The position numbers and the translations under genes were made by a program. The notes under the pieces are model-generated. The model saw only the letters and a list, made by a program, of their open reading frames with translations, made no database searches and had not been told where the DNA came from. This document shows, in pieces, positions 26,701 to 38,088 of a stretch of DNA of 64,000 bases. This DNA is from Haematobia irritans (taxonomy: Eukaryota; Arthropoda; Insecta; Diptera; Muscidae): NCBI RefSeq assembly GCF_050003625.1, contig NC_134401.1, positions 96,388,852-96,452,851 on the forward strand, given 5' to 3'. The stretch's first letter is position 1. Each line of letters starts with the position of its first letter.

Positions 26701-28440
26701 GTCACGACTTATTGTCCTTTTCGCTCTAGGACGCTTAGTTTAGGAGATATGGCCAAAAGAAGTTTTTCATATAAAAATTTCAATTTTTTTAGGATTTGGG
26801 TGGATTTTTCAATTTTTTGAGGGTGGTCACGAATTATTGTCCTTTTCGCTCTAGGACGCTTAGTTTAGAAGATATGGCCAAACGAAGTTTTTCATATAAA
26901 AATTTCATTTTTTTTAGGTTTTGGGTGGATTTTTCAGTTTTCTGAGGGTGGTCACGAATTATCTTCCTTTTCGTTCTAGAACGCATATTTAAGGAGATAT
27001 GGCCAAAAGAAGTTTTTCATATAAAAATTTAATTTTTTTTAGGTTTTGGGTGGATTTTTGAATTTTTTGAGGGTGGTCACGAATTATCGTCCTTTTCGCT
27101 CTAGGACGCGTAGTTTAGGAGATATGGCCAAAAGTAGTTTTTTTATATAAAAATTTAAATTTTTTTAGGTTTTGGGTGGATTTTTCAATTTTTTGAGGGT
27201 GGTCACGAATTATCGTCCTTTTCGCTCTAGGACGCTTAGTTTAGGAGATATGGCCAAAAGAAGTTTTTCATATAAAAATTTAAATTTTTTTGAGATTTTG
27301 GTGGCTTTTTCAATTTGTTGATGGTGGTCACGAATTATTGTCCTTTTCGCTCTAGGTAGCTTAGTTTAGGAGATATGAGCAAAAGAAGATTTTCATATAA
27401 AAATCTCAATTTTTTTAGGTTTTGGGTAGATTTTTCAATTTGTTGAGGGTGGTCACGAATTATCGTCCTTTGCGCTCTAGGACGCATATTTAAGGAGATA
27501 TGGCCAAAAGAAGTTTTTCATATAAAAATTTAAATTTTTTTCGTTTTGGGTGGATTTTTCAATTTTTTGAGTTTTTCATATAAAAATTGAAATTTTTTTC
27601 GTTTTGGGTGGATTTTTCAATTTTTTGAGTTTTTCATATAAAAATTTAATTTTTTTTTTAGGATTTGGGTGGATTTTTCAATTTTTTGATGGCGATCACG
27701 AATTATTGTCCTTTTCGCTCTAGGACGCATTGTTTAGGAGATATGGGTAAAAGAAGTTTTTCATATAAAAATTTCAATTTTTTTAGGTTTTGGGTGGATT
27801 TTTCAATTTTTTGAGGTCACGAATTATTGCCCTTTTCGCTCTAGGATGTTTAGTTTAGGAGATATGGCCAAAAGAAGTTTTTCATAAAAAAAATTTCAAT
27901 TTTTTAGGTTTTGGGTGGATTTTTCAATTTTTTGAGAGTGGTCACGAATTATCGTCCTTTTCGCTCTAGAACGCATATTTAAGGAGATATGGCCAAAAAA
28001 GTTTTTCATATAAAAATTTCAATTTTTTAGGTTTTGGGTGGATTTTTCAATTTTTTGAGGTCACGAATTATCGTCCTTTTCGCTCTAGGACGCTTAGTTT
28101 AGGAGATATGGCCAAAAGAAGTTTTTCATATAAAAATTTCAATTTTTTTAGCTCTTGGGTGGATTTTTTAATTTTTTGAGGGTGGTCACGAATTATCGTC
28201 CTTTTCGCTCTAGGACGCATATTTAAGGAGCTATGGACAAAAGAAATTTTTCATACAAAAATTTCAATTTTTTTAGGTTTTGGGTGGATTTTTCAATTTT
28301 TTGAGGGTGGTCACGAATTATCGTCCTTTTCGCTCTAGTACGCTTAGTTTAGGAGATATGGCCAAAAGAAGTTTTTCATATAAAAATTTCAATTTTTTTA
28401 GGTTTTGGGTTTATTTTTCAATTTTTTGAGGTCACGACTT
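23746..28440. repeat. Higher-order repeat series of ~1,477 and ~1,730 bp
   Basis: The marker CTCTAGGTAGCTTAG ends at 24151, 25628 and 27357, and the marker GAGGTCACGACTTATTG occurs at 25221, 26698 and 28438. This gives two units of 1,477 bp and a third of about 1,730-1,740 bp that gained about two monomers near 26750-27080. Each unit carries a run of half-length monomers (about 60 bp) lacking the GGTCACG...CCAAAAG half. Confidence 0.85.
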
Positions 28441-30180
28441 ATTGTCCTTTTCGCTCTAGGATGCTTAGTTTAGGAGATATGGCCAAAAGAAATTTTTCAT
28501 AAAAAAATTTCAATTTTTTTAGGTTTTAGGTGGATTTTTCAATTTTTTGAGGGTGGTCACGAATTATCGTCCTTTTCGCTCTAAAACGCATATTTAAGGA
28601 GATATGGCCTAAAGAAGTTTTTCATATAAAAATTTCAATTTTTTTAGGTTTTGGGCGGATTTTTCAACTTTTTGAGGTCACGAATTAAAGTCCTTTTCGC
28701 TCTAGGACGCTTAGTTTAGGAGATATGGCCAAAAGAAGTTTTTCATATAAAAATTTCAATTTTTTTAGGATTTGGGTGGATTTTTCAATTTTTTGAGGGT
28801 GGTCACGAATTATTGTCCTTTTCGCTCTAGGACGCTTAGTTTAGAAGATATGGCCAAACGAAGTTTTTCATATAAAAATTTCATTTTTTTTAGGTTTTGG
28901 GTGGATTTTTCAGTTTTCTGAGGGTGGTCACGAATTATCCTCCTTTTCGTTCTAGAACGCATATTTAAGGAGATATGGCCAAAAGAAGTTTTTCATATAA
29001 AAATTTAATTTTTTTTAGGTTTTGGGTGGATTTTTGAATTTTTTGAGGGTGGTCACGAATTATCGTCCTTTTCGCTCTAGGACGCTTAGTTTAGGAGATA
29101 TGGCCAAAATAAGTTTTTCATATAAAAATTTCATTTTTTTTAGGATTTGGGTGGATTTTTCAATTTTTTGATGGTAGTCACGAATTATCGTCTTTTTCGC
29201 TCTAGGACGCATATTTAAGGAGATATGGCCAAAAGAAGTTTTTCATATAAAAATTTCAATTTTTTTAGGTTTTGGGTGGATTTTTCAATTTTTTGAGGTC
29301 ACGAATTATCGTCCTTTTCGCTCTAGGATGCTTAATTTAGGAGATATGGCCAAAAGAAGTTTTTCATATAAAAATTTAATTTTTTTAGGTTTTGTGTGGA
29401 TTTTTCAATTTTTTGAGGGTGGTCACGAATTATCGTCCTTTTCGCTCTAGGACGCTTAGTTTAGGAGATATGGCCAAAAGAAGTTTTTCATATAAAAATT
29501 TAAATTTTTTAGGATTTTTGGATTTTTCAATTTTTTTATGGTGGTCACGAATTATTGTCCTTTTCGCTCTAGGACGCTTAGTTTAGAAGATATGGCCAAA
29601 AAAAGTTTTTCATATAAAAATTTAATTTTGTTGAGGTTTTGGGTGGATTTTTCAATTTTTTGAGGGTGGTCACGAATTATCATCCTTTTCGCTCTAGGAC
29701 GCATATTTAAGGAGATATGGCAAAAAGAAGATTTTCATATAAAAATTTCAATCTTTTTGGGATTTGGGTGGCTTTTTCAATTTTTTGATGGTGGTCACGA
29801 ATTATTGTCCTTTTCGTTCTAGGACGCTTAGTTTAGGAGATATGGCCAAAAGAAGTTTTTCATATAAAAATTTCAATTTTTGTAGGTTTTGGGTGGATTT
29901 TTCAATTTTTTAATGGTGGTCACGAATTATCGTCCTTTTCGCTCTAGGACGCTTAGTTTAGGTGATATGGACAAAACAAGTTTTTCATATAAAAATTTCA
30001 TTTTTTTTAGGTTTTGGGTGGATTTTTCAATTTTTTGAGGGTGGTCACGAATTATCGTCCTTTTCGCTCTAGGACACATATTTAAGGAGATATGGTCAAA
30101 CGAAGTTTTTCATATAAAAATTTAAATTTTTTTAGGTTATGGGTGGATTTTTCAATTTTTTGAGGGTGATCACGAATTAT

Positions 30181-33100
30181 CGTCCTTTTCGCTCTAGGAC
30201 GCTTAGTTTAGGAGATATGAGCAAAAGAAGTTTTCGTATAAAAATTTCAATTTTTTTAGGATTTAGGTGGATTTTTCGATTTTTTGGGGGTGGTCACGAA
30301 TTAAAGTCCTTTTCGCTCTAGGACGCTTAGTTTAGGAGATATGAGCAAAAGAAGTTTTTCATATAAATATTTCAATTTTTTTAGGATTTGGGTGGATTTT
30401 TAAATTTTTTGGGAATGGTCACGAATTAAAGTCCTTTTCGCTTTAGGACGCTTAGTTTAGGAGATATGAGCAAAAGAAGTTTTTCATATAAAAATTTAAA
30501 TTTTTTAGGATTTTGGTGGATTTTTCAATTTTTTGGGGGTGGTCACGAATTAAAGCCCTTTTCGCTCTAGGACGCTTAGTTTAGGAGATATGGGCAAAAG
30601 AAGTTTTTCATATAAAAATTTCATTTTTTTAGGATTTGGGTGGATTTTTCACTTTTTTGGGGGTGGTCACGAATTAAAGGCCTTTTCGCTCTAGGACACT
30701 TAGTTTAGGAGATATGAGCAAAAGAAAATTTCAATTTTTTTAGGATTTTGATGGATATTTAAATTTCTTGGGGGTGGTCACGAATTGAAGCCCTTTTCGC
30801 TCTATGACGCTTAGTTTAGGAGATATGGGCAAAAGAAATTTTTCATATAAAAATTCCATTTTTTTTAAGATTTGGGTGGATTTTTCACTTTTTTTAGGAG
30901 TGGTCACGAATTAAAGCCCTTTTCGCTCTAGGACACTTAGTTTAGGAGATATGAGCAAAAGAAGTTTTTCATGTAAAAATTTCAATTTTTTTAGGATTTG
31001 GGTGGATTTTTAAATTTTTTGGGGGTGGCCACCAATTAAAGCTCTTTTCGCTCTAGGACGCTTAGTTTAGGAAATATGAGCAAAAGCAGTTTTTCATATA
31101 AAAATTTAAATTTTTTAGGATTTTGGTGGATTTTTCACGAATTAAAGTCCTTTTCGATCTAGGACGCTTAGTTTAGGAGATATGGGCAAACGAAGTTTTT
31201 CATATAAAAATTTCAATTTTTTTTAGGATTTGGGTGGATTTTTCAATTTTTTGGGGGTGTCACTAATTAAAGTCCTTTTCGCTCTAGGACGCTTAGTTTA
31301 GGAGATATGGGAAAAAGAAGTTTTTCATATAAAAATTTCAATTTTTTTAGGATTTTGGTGGATTTTTCAATTTTTTGGGGGTGGTCACGAATTAAAGTCC
31401 TTTTCGCTCTAGGACGCATAGTTTAGGAGATATGGGAAAAAGTAGTTTTTCATATAAAAATTTAAATTTTTTAGGATTTTTGGATTTTTCAATTTTTTTA
31501 TGGTGGTCACGAATTATTGTCCTTTTCGCTCTAGGACGCTTAGTTTAGAAGATATGGCCAAAAAAAAGTTTTTCATATAAAAATTTAATTTTGTTTAGGT
31601 TTTGGGTGGATTTTTCAATTTTTTGAGGGTGGTCACGAATTATCATCCTTTTCGCTCTAGGACGCATATTTAAGGAGATATGGCCAAAAGAAGATTTTCA
31701 TATAAAAATTTCAATCTTTTTGGGATTTGGGTGGCTTTTTCAATTTTTTGATGGTGGTCACGAATTATTGTCCTTTTCGTTCTAGGACGCTTAGTTTAGG
31801 AGATATGGCCAAAAGAAGTTTTTCATATAAAAATTTAAATTTTTTAGGATTTTTGGATTTTTCACATTTTTGGTGGTGGTCACGAATAAAAGTCCTTTTC
31901 GTTCTAGGACGCTTAGTTTAGTAGATATGAGCAAAATAAGTTTTTCATATAAAAATTTAAATTTTTTAGGATTTGTGTGGATTTTTCAATTTTGTGGGGG
32001 TGGTCACGAATTATCGTCCTTTTCGCTCTAGGACGCGTAGTTTAGGAGATATGGGCAAAAGAAGTTTTTAATATAAAAATTCCAATTTTTGTAGGATTTG
32101 GGTGGATTTTTCACTTTTTTGGGGGTGGTCACGAATTAAAGTCCTTTTCGCTCTAGGACGCTTAGTTTGGGAGATATGGGCAAAAGAAGTTTTCCATATA
32201 AAAATTTCCATTTTTCTAGGAGTTGGGTGGATTTTTCACTTTTTTGGGGGTGGTCACGAATTATCGTCCTTTTCGCTCTAGGACGCTTAGTTAAGGAGAT
32301 ATGGGCAAAAGAAGTTTTTCATATCAAAATTTAATTTTTTTAGGATTTGGGTGGACTTTTCAATTTTTTGGGGGTGGTCACGAGTTATAGTCCTTTTCGC
32401 TCTACGACGCTTAGGTTAGGAGATATGAGCAAAAGAAGTTTTTCATATAAAAATTTAATTTTTTTAGGATTTTGGTGGATTTTTAAATTTGTTGGGGGTG
32501 GTCACGAATTAAAGTCCTTTTCGCTTAGGACGCTTAGTTTAGGAGATATGGGCAAAAGAAGTTTTTCATATAAAAATTTCAATTTTTTTAGGAGTTGGGT
32601 GGATTTTTCAATTTTTTGGGGGTGGTCACGAATTAAAGTCCTTTTCGCTCTAGGACGCGTAGTTTAGGAGATATGGGCATAAGAAGTGTTTCATATAAAA
32701 ATTTCAATTTAGGATTTTGGTGGATTTTTCAATTTTTTTTGGGTGGTCACGAATTAAAGTCCTTTTCGCTCTAGGACGCTTAGTTTAGGAGATATGGGCA
32801 AAAGAAGTTTTTCATATAAAAATTTCAATTTTTTTAGGAGTTGGGTGGATTTTTCACTTTTTTAGGGGTGGTCACGAATTTAAGTCCTTTTCGCTCTATG
32901 ACGCTTAGTTTAGGAGATATGAGCAAAAGCAGTTTTTCATATAAAAATTTAAATTTTTTAGGATTTTGGTGGATTTTTCACTTTTTTGGGGTTGGTCACG
33001 AATTAAAGTCCTTTTCGCTCTAGTTTAGGAGATATGAGCAAAAGAAGTTTTCGTATAAAAATTTCAATTTTTTTAGGATTTAGGTGGATTTTTCGATTTT

Positions 33101-34680
33101 TTGGGGGTGGTCACGAATTAAAGTCCTTTTCGCTCTAGGACGCTTAGTTTAGGAGATATGAGCAAAAGAAGTTTTTCATATAAAAATTTCAATTTTTTTA
33201 GGATTTGGGTGGATTTTTAAATTTTTTGGGAATGGTCACGAATTAAAGTCCTTTTCGCTTTAGGACGCTTAGTTTAGGAGATATGAGCAAAAGAAGTTTT
33301 TCATATAAAAATTTAAATTTTTTAGGATTTTGGTGGATTTTTAAATTTTTTGGGAATGGTCACGAATTAAAGTCCTTTTCGCTCTAGGACGCTTAGTTTA
33401 GGAGATATGGGCAAAAGAAGTTTTTCATATAAAAATTTCATTTTTTTAGGATTTGGGTGGATTTTTCACTTTTTTGGGGGTGGTCACGAATTAAAGGCCT
33501 TTTCGCTCTAGGACACTTAGTTTAGGAGATATGAGCAAAAGAAAATTTCAATTTTTTTAGGATTTTGATGGATATTTAAATTTCTTGGGGGTGGTCACGA
33601 ATTGAAGCCCTTTTCGCTCTAGGACGCTTAGTTTAGGAGATATGGCCAAAATAAGTTTTTCATATAAAAATTCCATTTTTTTAAAGATTTGGGTGGATTT
33701 TTCACTTTTTTTAGGAGTGGTCACGAATTAAAGCCCTTTTCGCTCTAGGACACTTAGTTTAGGAGATATGAGCAAAAGAAGTTTTTCATATAAAAATTTC
33801 ATTTTTTTAGGATTTGGGTGGATTTTTCACTTTTTTGGGGGTGGTCACGAATTAAAGGCCTTTTCGCTCTAGGACACTTAGTTTAGGAGATATGAGCAAA
33901 AGAATATTTCAATTTTTTTAGGATTTTGATGGATATTTAAATTTCTTGGGGGTGGTCACGAATTGAAGCCCTTTTCGCTCTAGGACGCTTAGTTTAGGAG
34001 ATATGGGCAAAAGAAATTTTTCATATAAAAATTCCATTTTTTTAAGATTTGGGTGGATTTTTCACTTTTTTTAGGAGTGGTCACGAATTAAAGCCCTTTT
34101 CGCTCTAGGACACTTAGTTTAGGAGATATGAGCAAAAGAAGTTTTTCATGTAAAAATTTCAATTTTTTTAGGATTTGGGTGGATTTTTAAATTTTTTGGG
34201 GGTGGCCACCAATTAAAGCTCTTTTCGCTCTAGGACGCTTAGTTTAGGAAATATGAGCAAAAGCAGTTTTTCATATAAAAATTTAAATTTTTTAGGATTT
34301 TGGTGGATTTTTCACGAATTAAAGTCCTTTTCGATCTAGGACGCTTAGTTTAGGAGATATGGGCAAAAGAAGTTTTTCATATAAAAATTTCAATTTTTTT
34401 TAGGATTTGGGTGGATTTTTCAATTTTTTGGGGGTGGTCACGAATTAAAGTCCTTTTCGCTCTAGGACGCATAGTTTAGGAGATATGGGAAAAAGTAGTT
34501 TTTCATATAAAAATTTCAATTTTTTTAGGATTTGGGTGGTCACGAATTAAAGTCCTTTTCGCTCTAGATTAGGAAATATGAGCAAAACTAATTGTTCATA
34601 TAAAATTCTTAATTTTTTCAGGATTTCGATGGAATTTTTGATTTTGTGGTAGTGGTCACGAATTAATGTCCTTTTAGGAT
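30181..34680. repeat. Satellite array, right block (oldest-looking subfamily)
   Basis: Monomers here read GGGGGTGGTCACGAATTAAAGTCC and GGAGATATGAGCAAAAG in place of the ATTATCG and ATATGGCCAAAAG boxes of the left block. The segment starting at 30231 is repeated from 33048 (offset 2,817 bp, growing to about 3,175 bp through added monomers), and 29490-29860 matches 31450-31825 (offset 1,962 bp). The last monomers near 34560-34680 are degenerate and short, marking the true array edge. Confidence 0.93.
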
Positions 34681-34716
34681 TAAGCATCCTAGCTTGGCAA
34701 ACAATTATTGTTCACC

Positions 34717-35265
34717 TCTTTTATACCCATTACCACTACTGTTGTACAGTATATACTAACTTTGTGCATTTGTATGTTATGCCATGAAGGACCCGTCTCA
34801 GGCCCATCGTTTTGTATACCGATCGTCTTAGAATTAAATTCTCAGACGATTTGGCAAAAGTACAGATCGCAGGTTAGATCCAATTGTCCTTAAATTTGGC
34901 ATAAGATCCGTACATCCAAATAATTTTTGAGTCTCAGAAAACTTTGAAAATATCAGCCAAATCGGTTTAGATTAGATATAGCTCCCATATATATGCTTCG
35001 TCCGATATGCACATTATGGTGCTAGGAGCCAGAGTTTTACCCCGATTTGCTTCAAATACGAGTATTGCACGAAAAATACAATTGATAGTGTCGTCAACTA
35101 CGACAAATTTAGTTGAAGTCGATTCAGATTTACATATAGGTTCCATATATATCTTTCGCTCGATTTACACTTATATGACCAGGGAGGCCAAAGTTTAAGA
35201 AAATTTTTTCGATCTGTAAAACTCGATATCGACTCGAAAAATGTAGATTTCGATCAAAAAAATTT
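34717..35265 (-). mobile_element. Partial copy of the 153-bp-repeat family at the array edge
   Basis: Starts with TATACCCATTACCACTAC, a decayed form of the family's palindromic end, followed by ATACCGATCGTCTTAGAATTAAATTC and then units with AAATCGGTTTAGATTAGATATAGCTCCCATATATATG and GATTCAGATTTACATATAGG. It has lost its other end. It separates one satellite monomer (35277-35365) from the array. Confidence 0.65.
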
Positions 35266-35276
35266 TGATGACGATG

Positions 35277-35365
35277 ACGAATTAACCTCATTTTCGCTCT
35301 ACGACGCTTAGTTATTTTAGGATTGGATGGAATTTTCGATTTGTTGGGGGTGATCACAAATTAGG
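35277..35365. repeat. Stranded degenerate satellite monomer
   Basis: GACGAATTAACCTCATTTTCG, CTCTACGACGCTTAGTT and TTTTAGGATTGGATGGAATTTT follow the monomer order, with GGGGGTGATCACAAATTAG at the end. It is the outermost trace of the array, cut off from it by the element at 34717-35265. Confidence 0.7.
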
Positions 35366-36147
35366 CTGCTTTAAGTGCGTTTAAATATAACATTTAAAGT
35401 TCACCTTATTTTTGCCCACACTAGTTCTTTAATTGTATGGAAATATAAAAAAGAAATCGAGGCATAAGGTAAGGATAATCAAGGTGCTATCATAATTTAA
35501 ACAGGACCTAATTCATTAAACCAGGATAAGAAAAAACCTAATAAGTCCAGAATTTTTTTATTTTCATTATTTTGTTTTTAGTTTTCAAAAATTCACATAT
35601 TCCTCAAATTTAAAATTCAAAATTTTTGGAGAATGTTTGTTGCATACGGTTTTTTGAGGAATTTTTTCGTTGGGGGTATTCTTCATTTGGGGCACTTTTC
35701 ATAGAGCCGCCACTGCTATCCAACCTCCGGCAATTTAAATTAAACCAATTTTTACAATTACAATTTTTATTAAATTTATTGAGTTCAAGTTTTTTTTGTT
35801 CATTATCTCTAGTTTTCCTTGTTTCATAATATATATTTACTCTAAGATTTGAAAAAATTATATATGTATGTATATTTTTGCAAGGTGTTTGCTTTTATAC
35901 GTTTAACAAAAACTTAACGAAATTGTTAGTTGTTGTATAATAAATAACTGTGATGTGTAAGTGTTATTGTTGTTGCTATACAAAGAATTCAATTTTTGCA
36001 ATTAAGAAGGGAACCAAAAAAAGTTTTTATACTCATTGACAATGTTTGATTTTTATAAAGTAATGTGTAAGGTATAATCTTTCTCTATATTGACTTTGGA
36101 TAAATTAATTAAATAAGAATTGGAAATTTTTAAATTGCACAGGAATT
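35366..36147. other. AT-rich intergenic DNA, nothing recognised
   Basis: No coding region, repeat unit or RNA gene stands out. Short open frames here have no domain or codon signal. Confidence 0.6.
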
Positions 36148-36356
36148 TACACACAAAGAAAATTTCATTAAAAGTCAGCCAACGAAAAATTTTCATTAAT
36201 ACAATGAAAATATTCGTTAATAGTACGAACGTTACGTTAATTTGCAGAGAATTCGTTATATTAACGAAAAATTTCGTTGTATTAACGAATTTATTTCATT
36301 GCCTCACATTTAACGACACATTTCGTTAATATAACGAAACTTTTTCTATTAGTGTA
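36148..36356. mobile_element. Short inverted-repeat element (MITE-like)
   Basis: About 209 bp. Ends are imperfect inverted repeats: left TACACACAAAGAAAATTTC, right (reverse complement) TACACTAATAGAAAAAG. The interior is a set of AACGAAAATTTCGTTA-like palindromes. No clear target duplication was identified, so exact ends are uncertain. Confidence 0.5.
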
Positions 36357-36461
36357 GAATAGATAAAATTTAAGATAACGAAAATATGCTGATTTAATAC
36401 AATATATATAAAAACCGAGTTTTTATTTGAACGTAAATGGTGACCGTATGGTGAAAACAGA

Positions 36462-37160
36462 GTACCTAATTTTTTATATCTTGGCGGAGGACTTCCCTCT
36501 TGTCTGAATTTTTTAAAACTGGACTTAAGTTCTCCAATTTGATTGAAATATTCTGGGAAGGTTCGAAAGGTGGCCTCTAGGCAAAGATCCGATACTTTGT
36601 TTTTCGATATTTGGAAGGGGAAGGGGACCTACCCTTTGGCCGACTTTTTTAAAGTACGTTGAAAAAAACTAAAATTCTCTGATTTACTTGAAATTTACTG
36701 AAGACATTGGGAGAAGTTAAGAAATTAGTATGGGGTAACTGGTTGTTTTACACAAGGTGTCAAGGTCCCCCTTGCCCGACTTTTTGAAAATCCGTTGTGC
36801 TTGAAATTTTCAGGTTAGGTGATGGTGGATTCGCTACTTTATTTTTCGATATTTTGTCGGGGAACCTCCCCTTTGCCAGAGTTTTTTTAAGTACAGTCAA
36901 AAAAATTTTGAATTTTTCATATTTGGACGGGAAGCAGGAGTTTCCCATGCCCGACATTTTGAATCTGGGAGTGTGGTCTGTAGACAAATATCCCTTACAT
37001 TTTCGATTTTTGATCGGGGAAGGAGACATGCATTCCCTTTTGGAAAAAATCTCAATTTTTCAGCTTTACTTGAAAAGTACAGTGAACGTGGCAGAAGGTG
37101 ATTAAATTAATACAGTGGTTTTGATATCTGGCCGGAGAAGGGGAACTCCTCTTTGGAATA
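36462..37160. repeat. Degenerate tandem repeat, ~115-160-bp units
   Basis: About six diverged units, each with a core of the type TTTTTCGATATTTGG, a G-rich AGGGGAAGGGG or equivalent, then CCTTTTGCCCGACTTTTT. Cores lie near 36470, 36600, 36760, 36845, 36995 and 37115. Unit length varies. No long frame runs through it. Confidence 0.55.
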
Positions 37161-37182
37161 ATGAATAATCTGAATCTGGCAC

Positions 37183-37253
37183 AAGTTTCTGTTTTGGGTC
37201 AGAATAGAACCACATTGATTTTGAAAAAAATCTGTTCAGATTTAGATATATAG
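37183..37253 (-). repeat. Fragment of the 153-bp-repeat family
   Basis: CACAAGTTTCTGTTTTGGGTC, then GAATAGAACC and AAATCTGTTCAGATTTAG match the internal unit seen at 61970-62040. It ends abruptly at the left end of the Harbinger relic. Confidence 0.5.
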
Positions 37254-37640
37254 CCCAATTCTGAATATTCCCAAGGGAATGTGTTCTCTGGGAATTCATT
37301 TTCCCCGGGAATAAAATCCTCCTATTCTAAACAATAGGAGAAGAGAATAACAAGGGAGAAATAATTCATAGTATTCGAAGTCAGCTATTTTACTTCAACT
37401 GTTTTATTTTAATAAATTTTTAATATTAAAAATTTGAATTGAAATTGTATTAAATTGATGTAAAAGTTGAGTTAAATGCGAAAAACGTCAAAAATGTTTA
37501 GTGCCGTGTTTATGGTAGTAGCTAAGGAGAGGTGTATCAACGTAACAAGGTCTAAAGGATAGAAAGGAGAAAGCTACGCGATGCCATTAACCCACTTGAG
37601 TTGCCTGAAACGTTGTAACTACATACTTGTACATGAAGAG

Positions 37641-38009
37641 GTTGTTACTTAGGTTAGGTTAGGTTAGGTTATGTGGCAGCCCGATGTATCAGGCTCACTT
37701 AGACTATTCAGTCCATTGTGATACCACAGTGGTGAACTTCTCTCTTATCACTGAGTGCTGCCCGATTCCATGTTAAGCTCAATGACAAGGGACCTCCTTT
37801 TTATAGCCGAGTCCGAACGGCGTTCCACATTCCAGTGAAACCACTTAGAGAAGCTTTGAAACCCTCAGAAATGTCACCAGCATTACTGAGGTGGGATAAT
37901 CCACCGCTGAAAAACTTTTTGGTGTTCGGTCGTAGCAGGAATCGAACCCACGACCTTGTGTATGCAAGGCGGGCATGCTAACCATTGCACCACGGTGGTT
38001 GTTACTTAG
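37641..38009 (-). mobile_element. tRNA-headed SINE with 12-bp target duplication
   Basis: Reverse orientation. The element body is 37653-37997, flanked by identical 12-bp repeats GTTGTTACTTAG (37641-37652 and 37998-38009). In SINE orientation it has a box A-like TGGTGCAATGG, a perfect box B GGTTCGATTCC (read as GGAATCGAACC on the plus strand near 37938-37948), a body with TTTCTGAGGGTTTCAAAG, and a 3' tail of repeated CCTAA. The clean duplication indicates target-primed insertion, recent enough to be intact. It landed inside the Harbinger relic. The parent tRNA is not identifiable with confidence. Confidence 0.9.
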
Positions 38010-38031
38010 TTCATGGGATTTATAGGGTTAA

Positions 38032-38088
38032 AGTGGCAGCCCGAATTGATTCGGACTCACTTAGACCATTCAGTCCATTGTGATACAA
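38032..38088 (-). repeat. SINE 3'-body fragment
   Basis: GTGGCAGCCCGAATTGATTC through CTTAGACCATTCAGTCC and ATTGTGATACA matches the 3' part of the SINE at 37653-37997 in the same orientation, truncated before the middle. Confidence 0.7.

Larger units (their letters stand above)
18634..30180. repeat. Satellite array, middle block (diverged subfamily)
   Basis: Same ~125-bp monomer as the left block, but mostly the CTTAGTTTAGGAGAT form, with both ATTATCGTCC and ATTATTGTCC boxes, and many truncated monomers (for example at about 20165, 23120 and 24361-24430). Divergence between neighbouring monomers is clearly higher than at the left. It contains its own higher-order repeats and a segment shared with the left block. 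Confidence 0.95.

Noticed and set aside
19074..33023. Many 60-111-residue open frames within the satellite beginning MGGFFNFLRVVTNY or MAKRSFSYKN
   Set aside because: They are read-throughs of the monomer. The 125-bp period is not divisible by three, so frames rotate every monomer and stop within three. No codon-usage or domain evidence.
36760..37105. Overlapping ~90-100-residue frames on both strands
   Set aside because: They lie in a degenerate tandem repeat and show no family features.
37653..37672. TTAGG telomere-type sequence
   Set aside because: Only two to four units, always at the 3' end of the SINE body. It is the SINE tail, not a telomere remnant.
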